64,000 bases of DNA from Pseudomonadota bacterium. GTDB lineage: Bacteria > Pseudomonadota > Alphaproteobacteria > Rhizobiales > Aestuariivirgaceae. Below are positions 11,277 through 19,850 of the stretch, piece after piece. Under the pieces are notes generated by a model. It made no database searches. It had not been told where the DNA came from and saw only the letters and a list, made by a program, of their open reading frames with translations. The stretch spans positions 1 to 64,000 of the forward strand of contig CAUJIO010000056.1 in NCBI GenBank assembly GCA_963205315.1, read 5' to 3'. How positions within the stretch are numbered: the stretch's first letter is position 1; each line of letters begins with the position of its first letter. The translations under genes were made by a program, and so were the position numbers.

Positions 11277-11623
11277 GCCTCTTGTCCGGCAACGTGATAC
11301 CGCCGAATGCCATCCTCTCCGGCGGCGGAAGTGACGGTGAGGCCGAGCTTCCGTTTTACGGCGCCCGACAGGAATCCTCTGACACTATGCGACTGCCAGC
11401 CCGTGGCCGTCATGAGCTCCGCAATGCTAACACCGTCGCCGCGCCGGAGAAGTGCGAGGCACTGGCTGGATTTTGTCAGCTTGTTTGCCGTGGCGCTCTG
11501 TGCAGCAGCGGTGCCCTCATGTGCCTTGTTCTTAGGTTTTTGCACCTTCTGAAGCTGTCTCTTGCTCATCGGTGCCGTCGCGGCTTTGGCTTTTGATACC
11601 TTGCTCTGGGGTGACTTCGGCAT
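11273..11623 (-). CDS. DUF3489 protein
   Basis: 116 residues from MPKSPQSKVSK. A Lys/Ala/Gln-rich basic N terminus is followed by a winged-helix-like DUF3489 domain (LTKSSQCLALLRRGDGVSIAELMTATGWQSHSVRGFLSGAVKRKLG). It is first in the minus-strand recombinase cassette, so it may regulate it. Upstream in-frame Met codons are less likely because they lack the basic N terminus. Confidence 0.85.
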   Translation of the reverse strand: MPKSPQSKVSKAKAATAPMSKRQLQKVQKPKNKAHEGTAAAQSATANKLTKSSQCLALLRRGDGVSIAELMTATGWQSHSVRGFLSGAVKRKLGLTVTSAAGEDGIRRYHVAGQEA

Positions 11624-12101
11624 GGGTGGTCTCCATCTTTGTCGCCGCCACGAACATCGTGGTGGTCGCACCACCCAAAGCCCCACTATACAGCGGGGCA
11701 GGCCCTGGTCCTGTTACGGTCGCCGTCCGGCGTCCTTTCCATGTGTATCAATGCTTCGTTGACGGCCGAAGTCGAATGGAATGTGCGTCGTAGTTAGCAA
11801 TTCCCACGTGCGACAGAATAAGTAAAAACATGGCCTTGGTCTGTTGAACCAAAATTGCCACTAACTCTGAGCAGCGGCAAAACAGGGAAAACAACCCCGG
11901 CATTTCTATGGGTTGCAACTCTAACTGAACTGCCGGCTCGAATCTCTATCGTGTCTTGCAACCGGGCAGGTCGACGATGGAATTGTTGGGATGCGGTTGT
12001 TTCGAAGCCGCATCGCACTCCCAATCACAACGTCCTGCTCGTTCCCGCTTTGTGCCGAGTTCTCAGCATGCTACGGTGCTCAGAAAATATGAGGCGAGCA
12101 G
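11624..12101. other. non-coding stretch upstream of two divergent units
   Basis: About 480 bp between the DUF3489 start and the DUF5131 start. Several short frames overlap in both directions but none shows a family or good ribosome site. It must hold both promoters; no clear operator was recognised. Confidence 0.45.
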
Positions 12102-12860
12102 TTGGCCCAGAAGTCGGACATTGAATGGACGGACGCGACGTGGAACCCAGTGACGGGCTGCACCAAAGTCGGTCCGGGATGTGACAATTGCTACGCCGAG
12201 CGTTTTGCGGAGCGTTGGCGTGGCATTCCAGGACACCCTTACGAGCAGGGCTTCGACCTGACGCTTTGGCCGTCGCGGCTGCAACAGCCGGTGCTTTGGA
12301 AGAAGCCTCGGATGATCTTCGTGAACTCGATGAGCGACCTCTTCCACAAGGACATCGACCGCGCATTCATTGACCAGGTGTTCGACGCCATGGAACATGC
12401 GGACTGGCACGTCTATCAGGTGCTGACCAAACGCAGTTCGCTCATGCGCAACTACATCCGGAAGCGGTACGAAGGCGGACCCGTCCCGCGCCACATCTGG
12501 CTTGGTGTCTCGGTTGAGAACGCGGCACACACCAGCCGCATCGAGCACTTGAAGCAGATCAATTCTGACGCTCGCTTCATCTCGTTCGAGCCGCTGCTCG
12601 GGCCGATCGGTGACGTCAACCTGATGGGCATCGCATGGGCTATTGTTGGGGGTGAAAGCGGGCCTCGGGCGCGTCCTATGGAGGAAAACTGGGCCCGTCA
12701 GCTTCGCGACACCTGCGACCGTGACGCGGTGGCGTTCTTTTTCAAACAGTGGGGCGGCCCACGGCCGAAGTCGGGTGGGCGTCTGCTCGACGGCGAAGAG
12801 TGGAATGGCTTTCCCTGGCAGATCGTCCCAAAACCAATCCTCAAAAAGATTTCAGCATGA
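12102..12860 (+). CDS. DUF5131 (phage Gp37/Gp68) family three-Cys protein
   Basis: 252 residues of the Gp37/Gp68 (DUF5131) family. The N terminus SDIEWTDATWNPVTGC leads into a CX6CX2C motif (C20, C27, C30) that gives the three-Cys name and resembles a radical-SAM-type metal site. KPRMIFVNSMSDLFH, VYQVLTKRS and IVGGESGPRARP are further family blocks. The biochemical role is unknown. Translation appears to start at TTG, supported by GAGGCGAG just upstream. It is paired with a TcmP gene, the usual neighbour of this family. Confidence 0.9.
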   Translation: MAQKSDIEWTDATWNPVTGCTKVGPGCDNCYAERFAERWRGIPGHPYEQGFDLTLWPSRLQQPVLWKKPRMIFVNSMSDLFHKDIDRAFIDQVFDAMEHADWHVYQVLTKRSSLMRNYIRKRYEGGPVPRHIWLGVSVENAAHTSRIEHLKQINSDARFISFEPLLGPIGDVNLMGIAWAIVGGESGPRARPMEENWARQLRDTCDRDAVAFFFKQWGGPRPKSGGRLLDGEEWNGFPWQIVPKPILKKISA

Positions 12861-12887
12861 CCCTTTTGCGATGGAGCGCCGTTATCA

Positions 12888-13795
12888 TTGAAGAAATCTC
12901 ATGTTGAGAACACAGTAGGACCATGGGCTCGACAGAAACTCGATGGCCTTGAAGCCTACCTGCACGCCTACACGATGGCGCTCAAGAGGCAGCCTTTCGA
13001 GCTGGTATACATTGATGCGTTCGCCGGTGCGGGACGATCAAAAATCCGCACAGCCTGGGAAGGCGCCGATGATGAGGATCTTCAGCTCTTTGATGATGAG
13101 TTTGTGAGGGCTGAACAGCAATTCATCGAAGGCTCCCCCCACAGGGCCCTTATTCTCGAAAATCCGTTTTCTCAGTACTATTTCTTCGACGCAGATGCCG
13201 GGCGGGCTGCCCTTCTTGAAGGCCTTCGGATCGAATATCCGGGCCGCAAAATCAGCGTCAAGGTCGGGGACGCCAATGCTTTGATTCAGGAGTGGCCCTG
13301 CGGATCAATGGTCGGAACACGAAGGGCGTTGCTTTCCTTGATCCCTACGGCCCTCACCTCGACTGGCGAACACTGGAGGCACTTGGCACTACCAAGAAGT
13401 TTGAGGTCATCATCAACTTTCCGCTTGGCATGGCCATCAACAGGTTGATCACACGCTCTGGCGACATACCAGACAGTTGGCGCGCTGGGCTGAACGGCTG
13501 CTTCGGCGGCTCCGCCTGGGAGGGCCTTGTTTACGCTGAGCGGACCGACCTTTTCGGTGACACGACCCGACACAAAGTCGACGACGCCGCCAAGCGGCTT
13601 CTCGATCACTACGTTGGCCGCTTGAAAACATTGTTTGGACATGCCGCCACACCAAGCGTCGTCCGAAACACGCGGGGCGTCCCCATCTATTACATGCTTT
13701 GGGCGGGGCCTCACCCACTCGGCTACAGGATCGCCAACTACATTCTGGCCAAAGGGGACCGTATCACTCCGCCGAAGAAACGGTCGGATCGCTGA
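12888..13795 (+). pseudogene. tcmP: three-Cys-motif partner protein TcmP, frameshifted
   Basis: Two frames together give a complete TcmP-like protein of about 302 residues. The first runs from a TTG at 12888 through VYIDAFAGAGRSK and VGDANALIQE; the second continues as ALRINGRNTKGVAFLDPYG through HPLGYRIANYILAKGD to 13795. The break falls at about 13292. Restoring one base between GAG and TGG there would give a continuous QELALRING reading. The conserved DAFAGAG and FLDPYG blocks are methyltransferase-like. It follows the DUF5131 gene by 27 bp. Either a genuine inactivating deletion or a sequencing error. Confidence 0.85.
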
Positions 13796-13950
13796 CAATC
13801 GCTCGCCTCAGCTCGCGTCGAGCGCGCCGGAAACCAGGATTCGCGAGGATCGCTACAACAAGACCAATGGAAAAGTTCGCATCACGGCGCAGCGACTCCT
13901 CTGCCGATAGCCTATATAGATTTCGGGATCATCCTTGATTTGAATTTAGA

Positions 13951-14199
13951 CGACCTGCGGCTTGGAAAGACCGGTTTGCCCTTGGCCGCAAAAGCCATCT
14001 CTTCGCCGGGTCGAAAGCAGGCGGCAAGCGTGCCGCCCCAATCTACTCGCTCATCGAAACCTGTAAGCTGAACGGCCTCGATCCAGAGGCCTGGTTCTGT
14101 AACATCCTGGCCCGCATCTCGGATCATCTGGTCAATCATGTCGCAGCTCTACTGCCTTGGAACTGGGCGACGACCACGCAAATAGCGCGTGCCGCGTAA
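13951..14199 (+). pseudogene. IS66 family transposase, C-terminal remnant
   Basis: A frame of about 82 codons without its own start reads LGRKSHLFAGSKAGGKRAA followed by YSLIETCKLNGLDPEAW and ends LLPWNW, the characteristic IS66 TnpC C terminus. Everything upstream of this domain is missing. It sits between the broken tcmP and the mer operon and shows past transposition in this interval. Confidence 0.85.
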
Positions 14200-14251
14200 A
14201 CCACCGGACGCATACACTTATGAGACGTTGTGCATACAGATGTGGCGGTTA

Positions 14252-14665
14252 TTACGATCCTAATGTCTCCAGCACCGGGCATTCCGGTACCCGTTCGCCG
14301 GAGCACTGCGCCGCCGTCGCCGCCAGCACTGTCTCGATGCGCCCCAAGTCTGCGATTTTGGCGCGCACGTCGGCCAGATGACGCTCTGTCCTTTCCTTTA
14401 CCTCCGCGCAGGTCTGTGTTCCGCCGTCCACCAGGTCAAGCAATCCCCGAATTCCCTCGATGGTGAAGCCAAGCTCGCGACTGCGCAGGATGAAGCGCAG
14501 ACGGGAGACGTGCCGTTCATAATAGACCCGGTAGCCGGAGGCGGTACGCGGCGGCTCCGGCATTATACCGATCTTCTCATAGTATCGGATGGTCTCAAGA
14601 TTGCAGCCAGTCCGCTGTGCTAGTTCCGCGCGTTGCAATCCCTTCTCGCCAATGTGATCGATCAT
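14252..14665 (-). CDS. merR: mercury-responsive regulator MerR
   Basis: 137 residues from the ATG at 14665; a longer in-frame reading would cover its own operator. Winged helix (RAELAQRTGCNLETIRYYEKIGIM), dimerisation helix and three mercury-binding cysteines C86, C121 and C129 are seen. Classical MerR has C82, C117 and C126, so the C-terminal pair here is one residue closer. It diverges from merTPFA and should repress, then activate on Hg(II), the promoter at 14680-14710. Confidence 0.94.
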   Translation of the reverse strand: MIDHIGEKGLQRAELAQRTGCNLETIRYYEKIGIMPEPPRTASGYRVYYERHVSRLRFILRSRELGFTIEGIRGLLDLVDGGTQTCAEVKERTERHLADVRAKIADLGRIETVLAATAAQCSGERVPECPVLETLGS

Positions 14666-14679
14666 TTCGCAAAAACCTC

Positions 14680-14710
14680 TTGAGTCTGCATTTACTACAG
14701 ACCCTATCTT
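14680..14710 (+). promoter_or_regulatory. MerR-type mer promoter/operator
   Basis: TTGAGT (14680-14685), a 19-bp spacer and TATCTT (14705-14710). The overlong 19-bp spacer is the hallmark of MerR-activated promoters. The dyad GTCTG-N9-CAGAC (14684-14702) lies centred in the spacer. It is 32 bp upstream of merT and 15 bp from merR. Confidence 0.8.
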
Positions 14711-14741
14711 AAAGTCATAGCAAGGGCGAGGACGATGACAC

Positions 14742-15137
14742 ATGACTCTTATACGAACAGAAACAGAGGCATCTCAGTTGGATAGCGCAACAGATCGCAA
14801 GGAAAGCTGGTTTGCGGTAGGGGGTGTGATCGGCGCCATCCTGGCGTCGACCTGTTGCGTCGTACCGCTAGCTCTTTTGATGTTAGGTGTGTCCGGTGCT
14901 TGGATTGGCACCCTTACAGCGCTGGAGCCCTATAAGCCGTACATCGCGGCGGTGGCGCTCATCTTTATCGGGCTTGGCTTCCGGCAGGTTTATTTTAAGG
15001 CCAAGCCCGCCTGCATCGATGGATCGTACTGCGCCAAGCCGCAATCTGCCTTCATCACCAAATCCGCCCTCTGGCTGGCGACTGGGCTCATTCTTCTGGC
15101 CCTGACGATCAACTGGTGGGCGCCACTCTTCTATTAA
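14742..15137 (+). CDS. merT: mercuric ion transporter MerT
   Basis: 131 residues with three membrane segments. The first holds the vicinal pair C38-C39 (STCCVVPLALLMLG), and the cytoplasmic loop holds C91 and C97 (KPACIDGSYCAKP), matching MerT. It accepts Hg(II) from periplasmic MerP and delivers it inward to MerA. First gene of the mer operon; merP follows after 12 bp. Confidence 0.95.
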   Translation: MTLIRTETEASQLDSATDRKESWFAVGGVIGAILASTCCVVPLALLMLGVSGAWIGTLTALEPYKPYIAAVALIFIGLGFRQVYFKAKPACIDGSYCAKPQSAFITKSALWLATGLILLALTINWWAPLFY

Positions 15138-15149
15138 GGAGCAACCGAC

Positions 15150-15482
15150 ATGAAACGATCCCCCATTCTTCTGGCCGCCGTGCTCGCTATCAGCGGACTC
15201 GGCGTATTTGGCATCACGGCCGTCTTACCTGTTTCCGCCCAATCCCCTGCCGTTCAAGTGGCCGCCGTCAAGTCGGCGACCTTCTCAATCGAGAACATGA
15301 CCTGTGCGCTCTGCCCAGTAACGGTGAAAAAGGCGATGGAACAGGTTAACGGTGTGCAATCGGTTGAGATCGACTTCGCAGCCAAGACAGCGACCGTCGC
15401 ATTTGATCCAGCGGTCACGAACATAAAGGCTATTGGCGCCGCTTCGACCAATGCTGGCTACCCCGCCACAGTCAAGGGTTAA
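15150..15482 (+). CDS. merP: periplasmic mercury-binding protein MerP
   Basis: 110 residues: signal peptide to about residue 30, then a heavy-metal-associated domain with the Hg-binding motif MTCALCPVTVKKAM (C52 and C55) and the usual beta-alpha-beta pattern. Scavenges Hg(II) in the periplasm for MerT. AAGGAGC upstream gives a strong ribosome site. Confidence 0.95.
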   Translation: MKRSPILLAAVLAISGLGVFGITAVLPVSAQSPAVQVAAVKSATFSIENMTCALCPVTVKKAMEQVNGVQSVEIDFAAKTATVAFDPAVTNIKAIGAASTNAGYPATVKG

Positions 15483-15492
15483 GGCGGAGCCG

Positions 15493-15741
15493 ATGAAGGA
15501 CGCCACTATCCTGAAAACCGGCATCGTCGGCTCGGTGGTCGCCGCCCTTTGCTGCGCGACACCGGTACTGGTGGTCGCACTGGGCGCCGCCGGTCTGACA
15601 ACCTGGTTAGGCCGGGTCGACGATGTGCTGATGCCAATGCTCGCGGTTTTTTCGGCGATGGCCGCCTATGGCCTGTGGCGACGGCAGCACATAACTGCCT
15701 GCTGCGCAGATGAAATGCAAAACACCAAGGAAAGTACCTGA
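15493..15741 (+). CDS. merF: mercury transporter MerF
   Basis: 82 residues, two membrane helices. Two vicinal cysteine pairs are present, C20-C21 (LCCATPVLVV) and C70-C71 (ITACCADE), which match MerF. A second inner-membrane Hg(II) importer, redundant with MerT. Its stop overlaps the merA start region by one base, so translation is probably coupled. Confidence 0.9.
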   Translation: MKDATILKTGIVGSVVAALCCATPVLVVALGAAGLTTWLGRVDDVLMPMLAVFSAMAAYGLWRRQHITACCADEMQNTKEST

Positions 15742-15742
15742 T

Positions 15743-17170
15743 ATGGCTGATTGCTGCACGACTGACGGCAAAAAGAACGCTTATGACCTCGCTGTCATAG
15801 GGGCCGGTTCGGCAGGATTTTCCGCCGCTATCACGGCGGCCGAGCAAGGGGCGACCGTCGTTCTGATTGGCCACGGCACCATTGGTGGCACCTGCGTCAA
15901 TGTCGGTTGCGTGCCATCGAAAACCATGATCCGCGCCGCCGAGGCTCTGCATGGCGCACGCGCGGCAAGCCGCTTCTCTGGCCTCGTTGGCGAAGCGCAT
16001 GTCGACAACTGGCAAAGTCTGATTGCCGCCAAGGACGACCTCGTATCCACTCTTCGTCAGAAGAAATATGTCGACCTGCTGCCTGAATATGATGGGATTA
16101 CCTATCTGGAAGGCGCGGCGCGGTTGAACGGCGGCGGCGTGCTCGTCGAAGGTGCCCCTGTCGCGGCTGAAAAGATCATCATTGCCACGGGCGGACGGCC
16201 TGCCGTGCCGCCGATCACCGGCATCGAGACCGTATCCTACCTGACCAGCACGGCATTGCTGGAGCTGAGAGAACTTCCGAAAAGCCTCATCGTCATTGGC
16301 GGAGGGTATATCGGCGCGGAACTGGCCCAGATGATGGCACGCATGGGCGTTGAAGTGACGGTGATCTGCCGGTCACGCCTGCTGCCGCAAGTGGAGCCGG
16401 AAGTGTCGGACGCTCTGGCTGCGGCCTTCCGCGCCGAAGGCATCACCCTCTATTGCGGCATCACTTACGATGCCTGCCAAGAAGATGAGACCGGCGTGAC
16501 CGTTTGCGTGTCTGAAGGCGGTAAACGGATCGAGCTGAAGGCGGAACGGCTTCTGGTCGCCACGGGGCGCACCGCCAACACCGAGACCCTCGGTCTTGCG
16601 GAGGCTGGCGTCGCGCAGAATGGTCTCGGCGCCATTGTCGTCGATGACCACATGCGGACGTCGAAACTGGGTGTCTATGCGGCGGGTGACGTGACCAACC
16701 GCGACCAGTTCGTTTACATGGCGGCTTATGGGGGCAAATTGGCCGCGCTCAATGCCCTGAACGGCGACAGCCGCACCTACGACAACAGTACCATGCCGTG
16801 GGTGGTATTCACTGACCCGCAAGTGGCTGGCGTGGGCTTGAGCGAGGCCGTAGCAAAGGCAGCTGGCTATGGGGTCAAAACGACTATCGTACCGCTCAAC
16901 CAGGTACCGCGTGCGCTGGCCGCCCGCGACACGCGCGGGCTCATCAAGTTGGTGGCGGATGCAAAGACCGACAACCTGCTTGGCGGCCAAATCCTCGCAC
17001 CGGAGGGCGCTGACAGCGTCCAGGCACTGGTCATGGCGCTCAAGTTCAGCATGACCGCAAAGGCGCTCGGCGAGACGATTTTCCCTTATCTCACGACGGT
17101 CGAAGGACTGAAGCTCGCCGCCCAGAGTTTCAACAAGGACGTCGCCAAGCTCTCCTGCTGTGCGGGTTAA
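15743..17170 (+). CDS. merA: mercuric reductase MerA
   Basis: 475-residue flavoprotein that reduces Hg(II) to Hg(0) with NADPH. FAD-binding AVIGAGSAGFSAAI, redox-active C51/C56 in GGTCVNVGCVPSK, NADPH-binding VIGGGYIGAELAQMM and the C-terminal vicinal C472-C473 (LSCCAG) are all seen. It lacks the N-terminal MerP-like domain found in Tn501 MerA and keeps only a short MADCC leader, an arrangement seen in several alphaproteobacterial enzymes. Start at 15743 chosen because it follows merF directly. Confidence 0.96.
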   Translation: MADCCTTDGKKNAYDLAVIGAGSAGFSAAITAAEQGATVVLIGHGTIGGTCVNVGCVPSKTMIRAAEALHGARAASRFSGLVGEAHVDNWQSLIAAKDDLVSTLRQKKYVDLLPEYDGITYLEGAARLNGGGVLVEGAPVAAEKIIIATGGRPAVPPITGIETVSYLTSTALLELRELPKSLIVIGGGYIGAELAQMMARMGVEVTVICRSRLLPQVEPEVSDALAAAFRAEGITLYCGITYDACQEDETGVTVCVSEGGKRIELKAERLLVATGRTANTETLGLAEAGVAQNGLGAIVVDDHMRTSKLGVYAAGDVTNRDQFVYMAAYGGKLAALNALNGDSRTYDNSTMPWVVFTDPQVAGVGLSEAVAKAAGYGVKTTIVPLNQVPRALAARDTRGLIKLVADAKTDNLLGGQILAPEGADSVQALVMALKFSMTAKALGETIFPYLTTVEGLKLAAQSFNKDVAKLSCCAG

Positions 17171-17257
17171 ATTCGAGGCGCACGCTGACTTATAAACAGA
17201 ACTCATTTCCTGTGTATAACGCGACGGATACGGTAACTGCGTTCGCGTGTTCATGTT

Positions 17258-17776
17258 ATGTACTCATGCATGGTAGAGCCGTCTAAAACCGTGTCCGCAA
17301 TCAAGACAGAGCTGTTGCGGATGGAGGAAGATTGCACCCACTCCAGTAAAGCTCATTTCAACGCCGCAACACGATGGATTCGGTGGCACTATGTATTTGG
17401 GCTTCCCTCTGTCGTGTTGGCGACGGCGGCCGGAGCAGCCTTCTTCAAGGGCTTTCCCATCACTGCGGGCGCAATGACTTCGGTGGTTGCAGTTCTGAGC
17501 GGGTTAATGACCTTCCTTAAGCCGTCTGAACGGTCAGCAAGTCACAAAAGTTCAGGCGATCAATATCTGGCACTACGCAATGATTCTCGGGTGTTTAGGG
17601 AAATTGAGCTCGAGCATGTGGGGGACGAGGCGTCGGCAATCAGTGCCATGCAAGGTCTCACAACTAGGCGTAACGAGTTGAATACTGCAAGCCCTTCTTT
17701 CTCTTTCCGTGATTTCCAGAAAGCCAAAAAGGGTATCGATTCAGGCGAAGCAACACACGCTGTAGATAAGGGATAA
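17258..17776 (+). CDS. SLATT-domain two-TM membrane protein (putative defence effector)
   Basis: 172 residues. Two hydrophobic segments (about residues 43-66 and 71-88, the second ending GLMTFLKP) are followed by a helical soluble region with SHKSSGDQYLALRNDSRVF, the pattern of the SLATT (SMODS and SLOG-associating two-TM effector) domain. In known systems such proteins are predicted pore-formers triggered by a nucleotide second messenger. It is one base before the CD-NTase gene, so the two are co-translated. The first Met at 17258 and a later one at 17270 are both possible; no strong ribosome site is visible. AT content is higher than in the mer operon. Confidence 0.82.
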   Translation: MYSCMVEPSKTVSAIKTELLRMEEDCTHSSKAHFNAATRWIRWHYVFGLPSVVLATAAGAAFFKGFPITAGAMTSVVAVLSGLMTFLKPSERSASHKSSGDQYLALRNDSRVFREIELEHVGDEASAISAMQGLTTRRNELNTASPSFSFRDFQKAKKGIDSGEATHAVDKG

Positions 17777-17777
17777 C

Positions 17778-18557
17778 ATGTCTGTTCTGAGTTATCTGAC
17801 CCAACGCGCTTCAGGTGCCGTGCTTTCAGAAGATGAGCGGTCGAGCATAAACACATCTATATCCACCCTCTCCACGAGACTGGACTCCTACTTTAATTCA
17901 CCGGGGGATGGTCTTCGCAACCATTTCCGTTTTGGCTCCTCAATGCGGGGAACTATTCTTCCTCGCCGGATAGATAACAATTCGGACATTGACTACATGG
18001 TAGTGTTTCAGAAGGGAGGTCTTACACCTCAGGCTTATCTTGACCGCCTGCGGAAATTTGTGGAGCAGAAATACGGCACGTCCGAAATCTATCAGTCCAG
18101 CCCTACAATTGTACTTGAGCTCAACCATATCAGGTTCGAGCTCGTTCCGGCGCTGCACTCCTACGGGGAAACCTATGAAATTCCAAATGGGCCCGGTGCA
18201 TGGAGAAATTCAAGCCCCAAGGAATTCAACGACAGTTTGGAGGCTCGCAACGGTCAAGAAGGCAGCATGTTGAAGCCCACAATCAGACTGGCGAAAATAT
18301 GGAATACCAAGAACGGTTATGTGTTTGACACCTATCTTTTCGAGAAATGGATTAGCGAACAGTTTTATTTCACCAAGACCAATCAGAAGACCTACCTTTT
18401 TACCGTCTTTGACAACCTTGTAGCTAATCAAGCCACCCAATGGCGGAACGATAAAATTGCTCGGTCTAAGGAAATCGTTTCTGCTGTCAGGAGGTATGAA
18501 CAGGATGAAATGCCTGCGTCTGCTGAGATTGAAGTGAATAAATTGATTCCCGAATAG
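17778..18557 (+). CDS. CD-NTase / SMODS-type nucleotidyltransferase
   Basis: 259 residues of the cGAS/DncV-like nucleotidyltransferase fold. The active site reads GSSMRGT (G53-S54) followed by D70-I-D72 (NNSDIDYMVVF) and a third carboxylate E121 in RFELVPAL, so all catalytic residues are in place. It would make a cyclic nucleotide on infection and activate the SLATT protein encoded just upstream. No separate sensor or cap2/cap3 accessory gene is adjacent, as in minimal (type I) CBASS. The stop is 4 bp before another short frame and 330 bp before an IS110 transposase. Low GC relative to neighbours suggests transfer. Confidence 0.85.
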   Translation: MSVLSYLTQRASGAVLSEDERSSINTSISTLSTRLDSYFNSPGDGLRNHFRFGSSMRGTILPRRIDNNSDIDYMVVFQKGGLTPQAYLDRLRKFVEQKYGTSEIYQSSPTIVLELNHIRFELVPALHSYGETYEIPNGPGAWRNSSPKEFNDSLEARNGQEGSMLKPTIRLAKIWNTKNGYVFDTYLFEKWISEQFYFTKTNQKTYLFTVFDNLVANQATQWRNDKIARSKEIVSAVRRYEQDEMPASAEIEVNKLIPE

Positions 18558-18561
18558 CAGG

Positions 18562-18786
18562 ATGGAACTCTACGTCTGGCGTGCCATCACCAGCTCGACA
18601 AAATCTGAAATCTTCATAAGTCACGCCCGTTGCCCGGCGCGAAATGCTTCATGGAGTTTATCGGGCAGCACCAAGATTCTCGGCCTGCATCTTATGTGTT
18701 TCGGCCCTGCTATAAATACCCCGTCGCCGATCCTGGCCGGGATCGGCGACGGGGTGGAATACAGCGCTAAACATCTCGTGGCCTGA
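18562..18786 (+). other. short frame after the CD-NTase, possibly a gene cut by the IS110 insertion
   Basis: Begins 4 bp after the CD-NTase stop behind GCAGG. Only the first 17 or so codons (MELYVWRAITSSTKSEI) look protein-like; the remainder runs into IS-end sequence and the hairpin at 18719-18754. It could be the stump of a third gene interrupted by the IS110 element or only chance. Low confidence. Confidence 0.25.
18719..18754 (+). ncRNA. perfect 15-bp hairpin in the IS110 left end, candidate bridge/seek RNA stem
   Basis: CCCCGTCGCCGATCC and GGATCGGCGACGGGG pair perfectly around the loop TGGCCG. It lies 134 bp upstream of the transposase start. IS110-family elements encode a structured guide (bridge or seeker) RNA in a non-coding end, which in the IS110 group is upstream of the transposase (established for the family). 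The rest of the RNA was not delimited. Confidence 0.5.
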
Positions 18787-18887
18787 CCACGCTTTCTAGC
18801 AGGCTGATCCCGCCTCTCCTCACCGTCTCGAACAGTTGACGGCGGCCCGCTCTTTGGGACCGCGAAGCATAAGGAAGAGAGAGTGAC

Positions 18888-19850
18888 ATGATAACAGCAT
18901 CGATCGTGGTTGGGATAGATGTGTCGCGCGATTGGCTGGACGGATTTTGCTTTCCCGGTGAGCAGAGATTCCGGCTGGCGAACGCGGCAGAGGGCCACCA
19001 ACAGCTGATTTCGATGATTCGGCAGATGCCGCTTTCGGTTCAGGTCGGCTTCGAGGCGACGGGCGGTCAGGAGTGGGCTCTGTGGACTGCGCTTGTTGAA
19101 GCGGGGATTGATGCGCGGCAACTCCCTCCGGCTCAGATCAAGGCCTTCGCCATGTCGCGAGGCACACGCGCCAAGACTGATCGGATCGACGCCGAACTCA
19201 TCGCGCGCTTCATGCTGTTCCGCCCAGAGGCCGGCCGGCGATTGCCAAACAAGAATGTGCGTATTCTCAGAGCTTTGACGACACGGCGGGCTCAGATCGT
19301 CGACATGCGCAAACGATTTGCAGCGCAAATCGCTGCGCGGAAAAAGCAAAACATCACGGCCGATATCGAAGACATGGACGATGCCCTCAGAGCCATGCTG
19401 GATACCCAGATCGGCGATCTTGAACGCCGGATCGCAGAAGCCATCAACCAGGATGTGAACTCGGCCATCAAGGCAAAACTGCTGCTATCTATTCCTGGTA
19501 TTGGTCCGGTTTCTGCAGGAATGTTGATCGCTGAAATGCCCGAATTGGGCCGAATGACGGCAGGTCAGGCGGCAGCAATGACCGGCCTCGCTCCCGTTCC
19601 ACACGATAGCGGAACGATGCGAGGCCAACGCGCAATCGCCGGAGGCAGACGCGCCTTGCGCCGTGTGCTGTTTCAGGCGGCACTCGCCGCAGCATGTCAC
19701 AATCCGGTTCTGAAGCTCGTCGCAAAACGTCTAAAAGAGCGTGGAAAGCCCCACAAACTCGTGATCATTGCCATCGCGCGCAGGCTCATCACCATTGCAA
19801 ACGCAATCCTCAAAACCGGAACCCAATGGAAACAAAAACTCTCTGCGTAG
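18888..19850 (+). mobile_element. IS110 family transposase
   Basis: 320 residues. The N-terminal DEDD RuvC-like domain shows VGIDVSRDWLDG, FEATGGQEW and KTDRIDAELIARF; the C-terminal transposase_20 domain shows LLSIPGIGPVSAGMLIAEM and TGLAPVPHDSGTMRGQRAI with the serine nucleophile region. Length and motifs are those of an intact IS110 element, which inserts without terminal inverted repeats and is guided by its own non-coding RNA. It separates the defence pair from the copper region. Confidence 0.93.

Noticed and set aside
11794-12124. Overlapping short frames on both strands upstream of DUF5131
   Set aside because: Both directions are equally open and neither shows a family or start signal.
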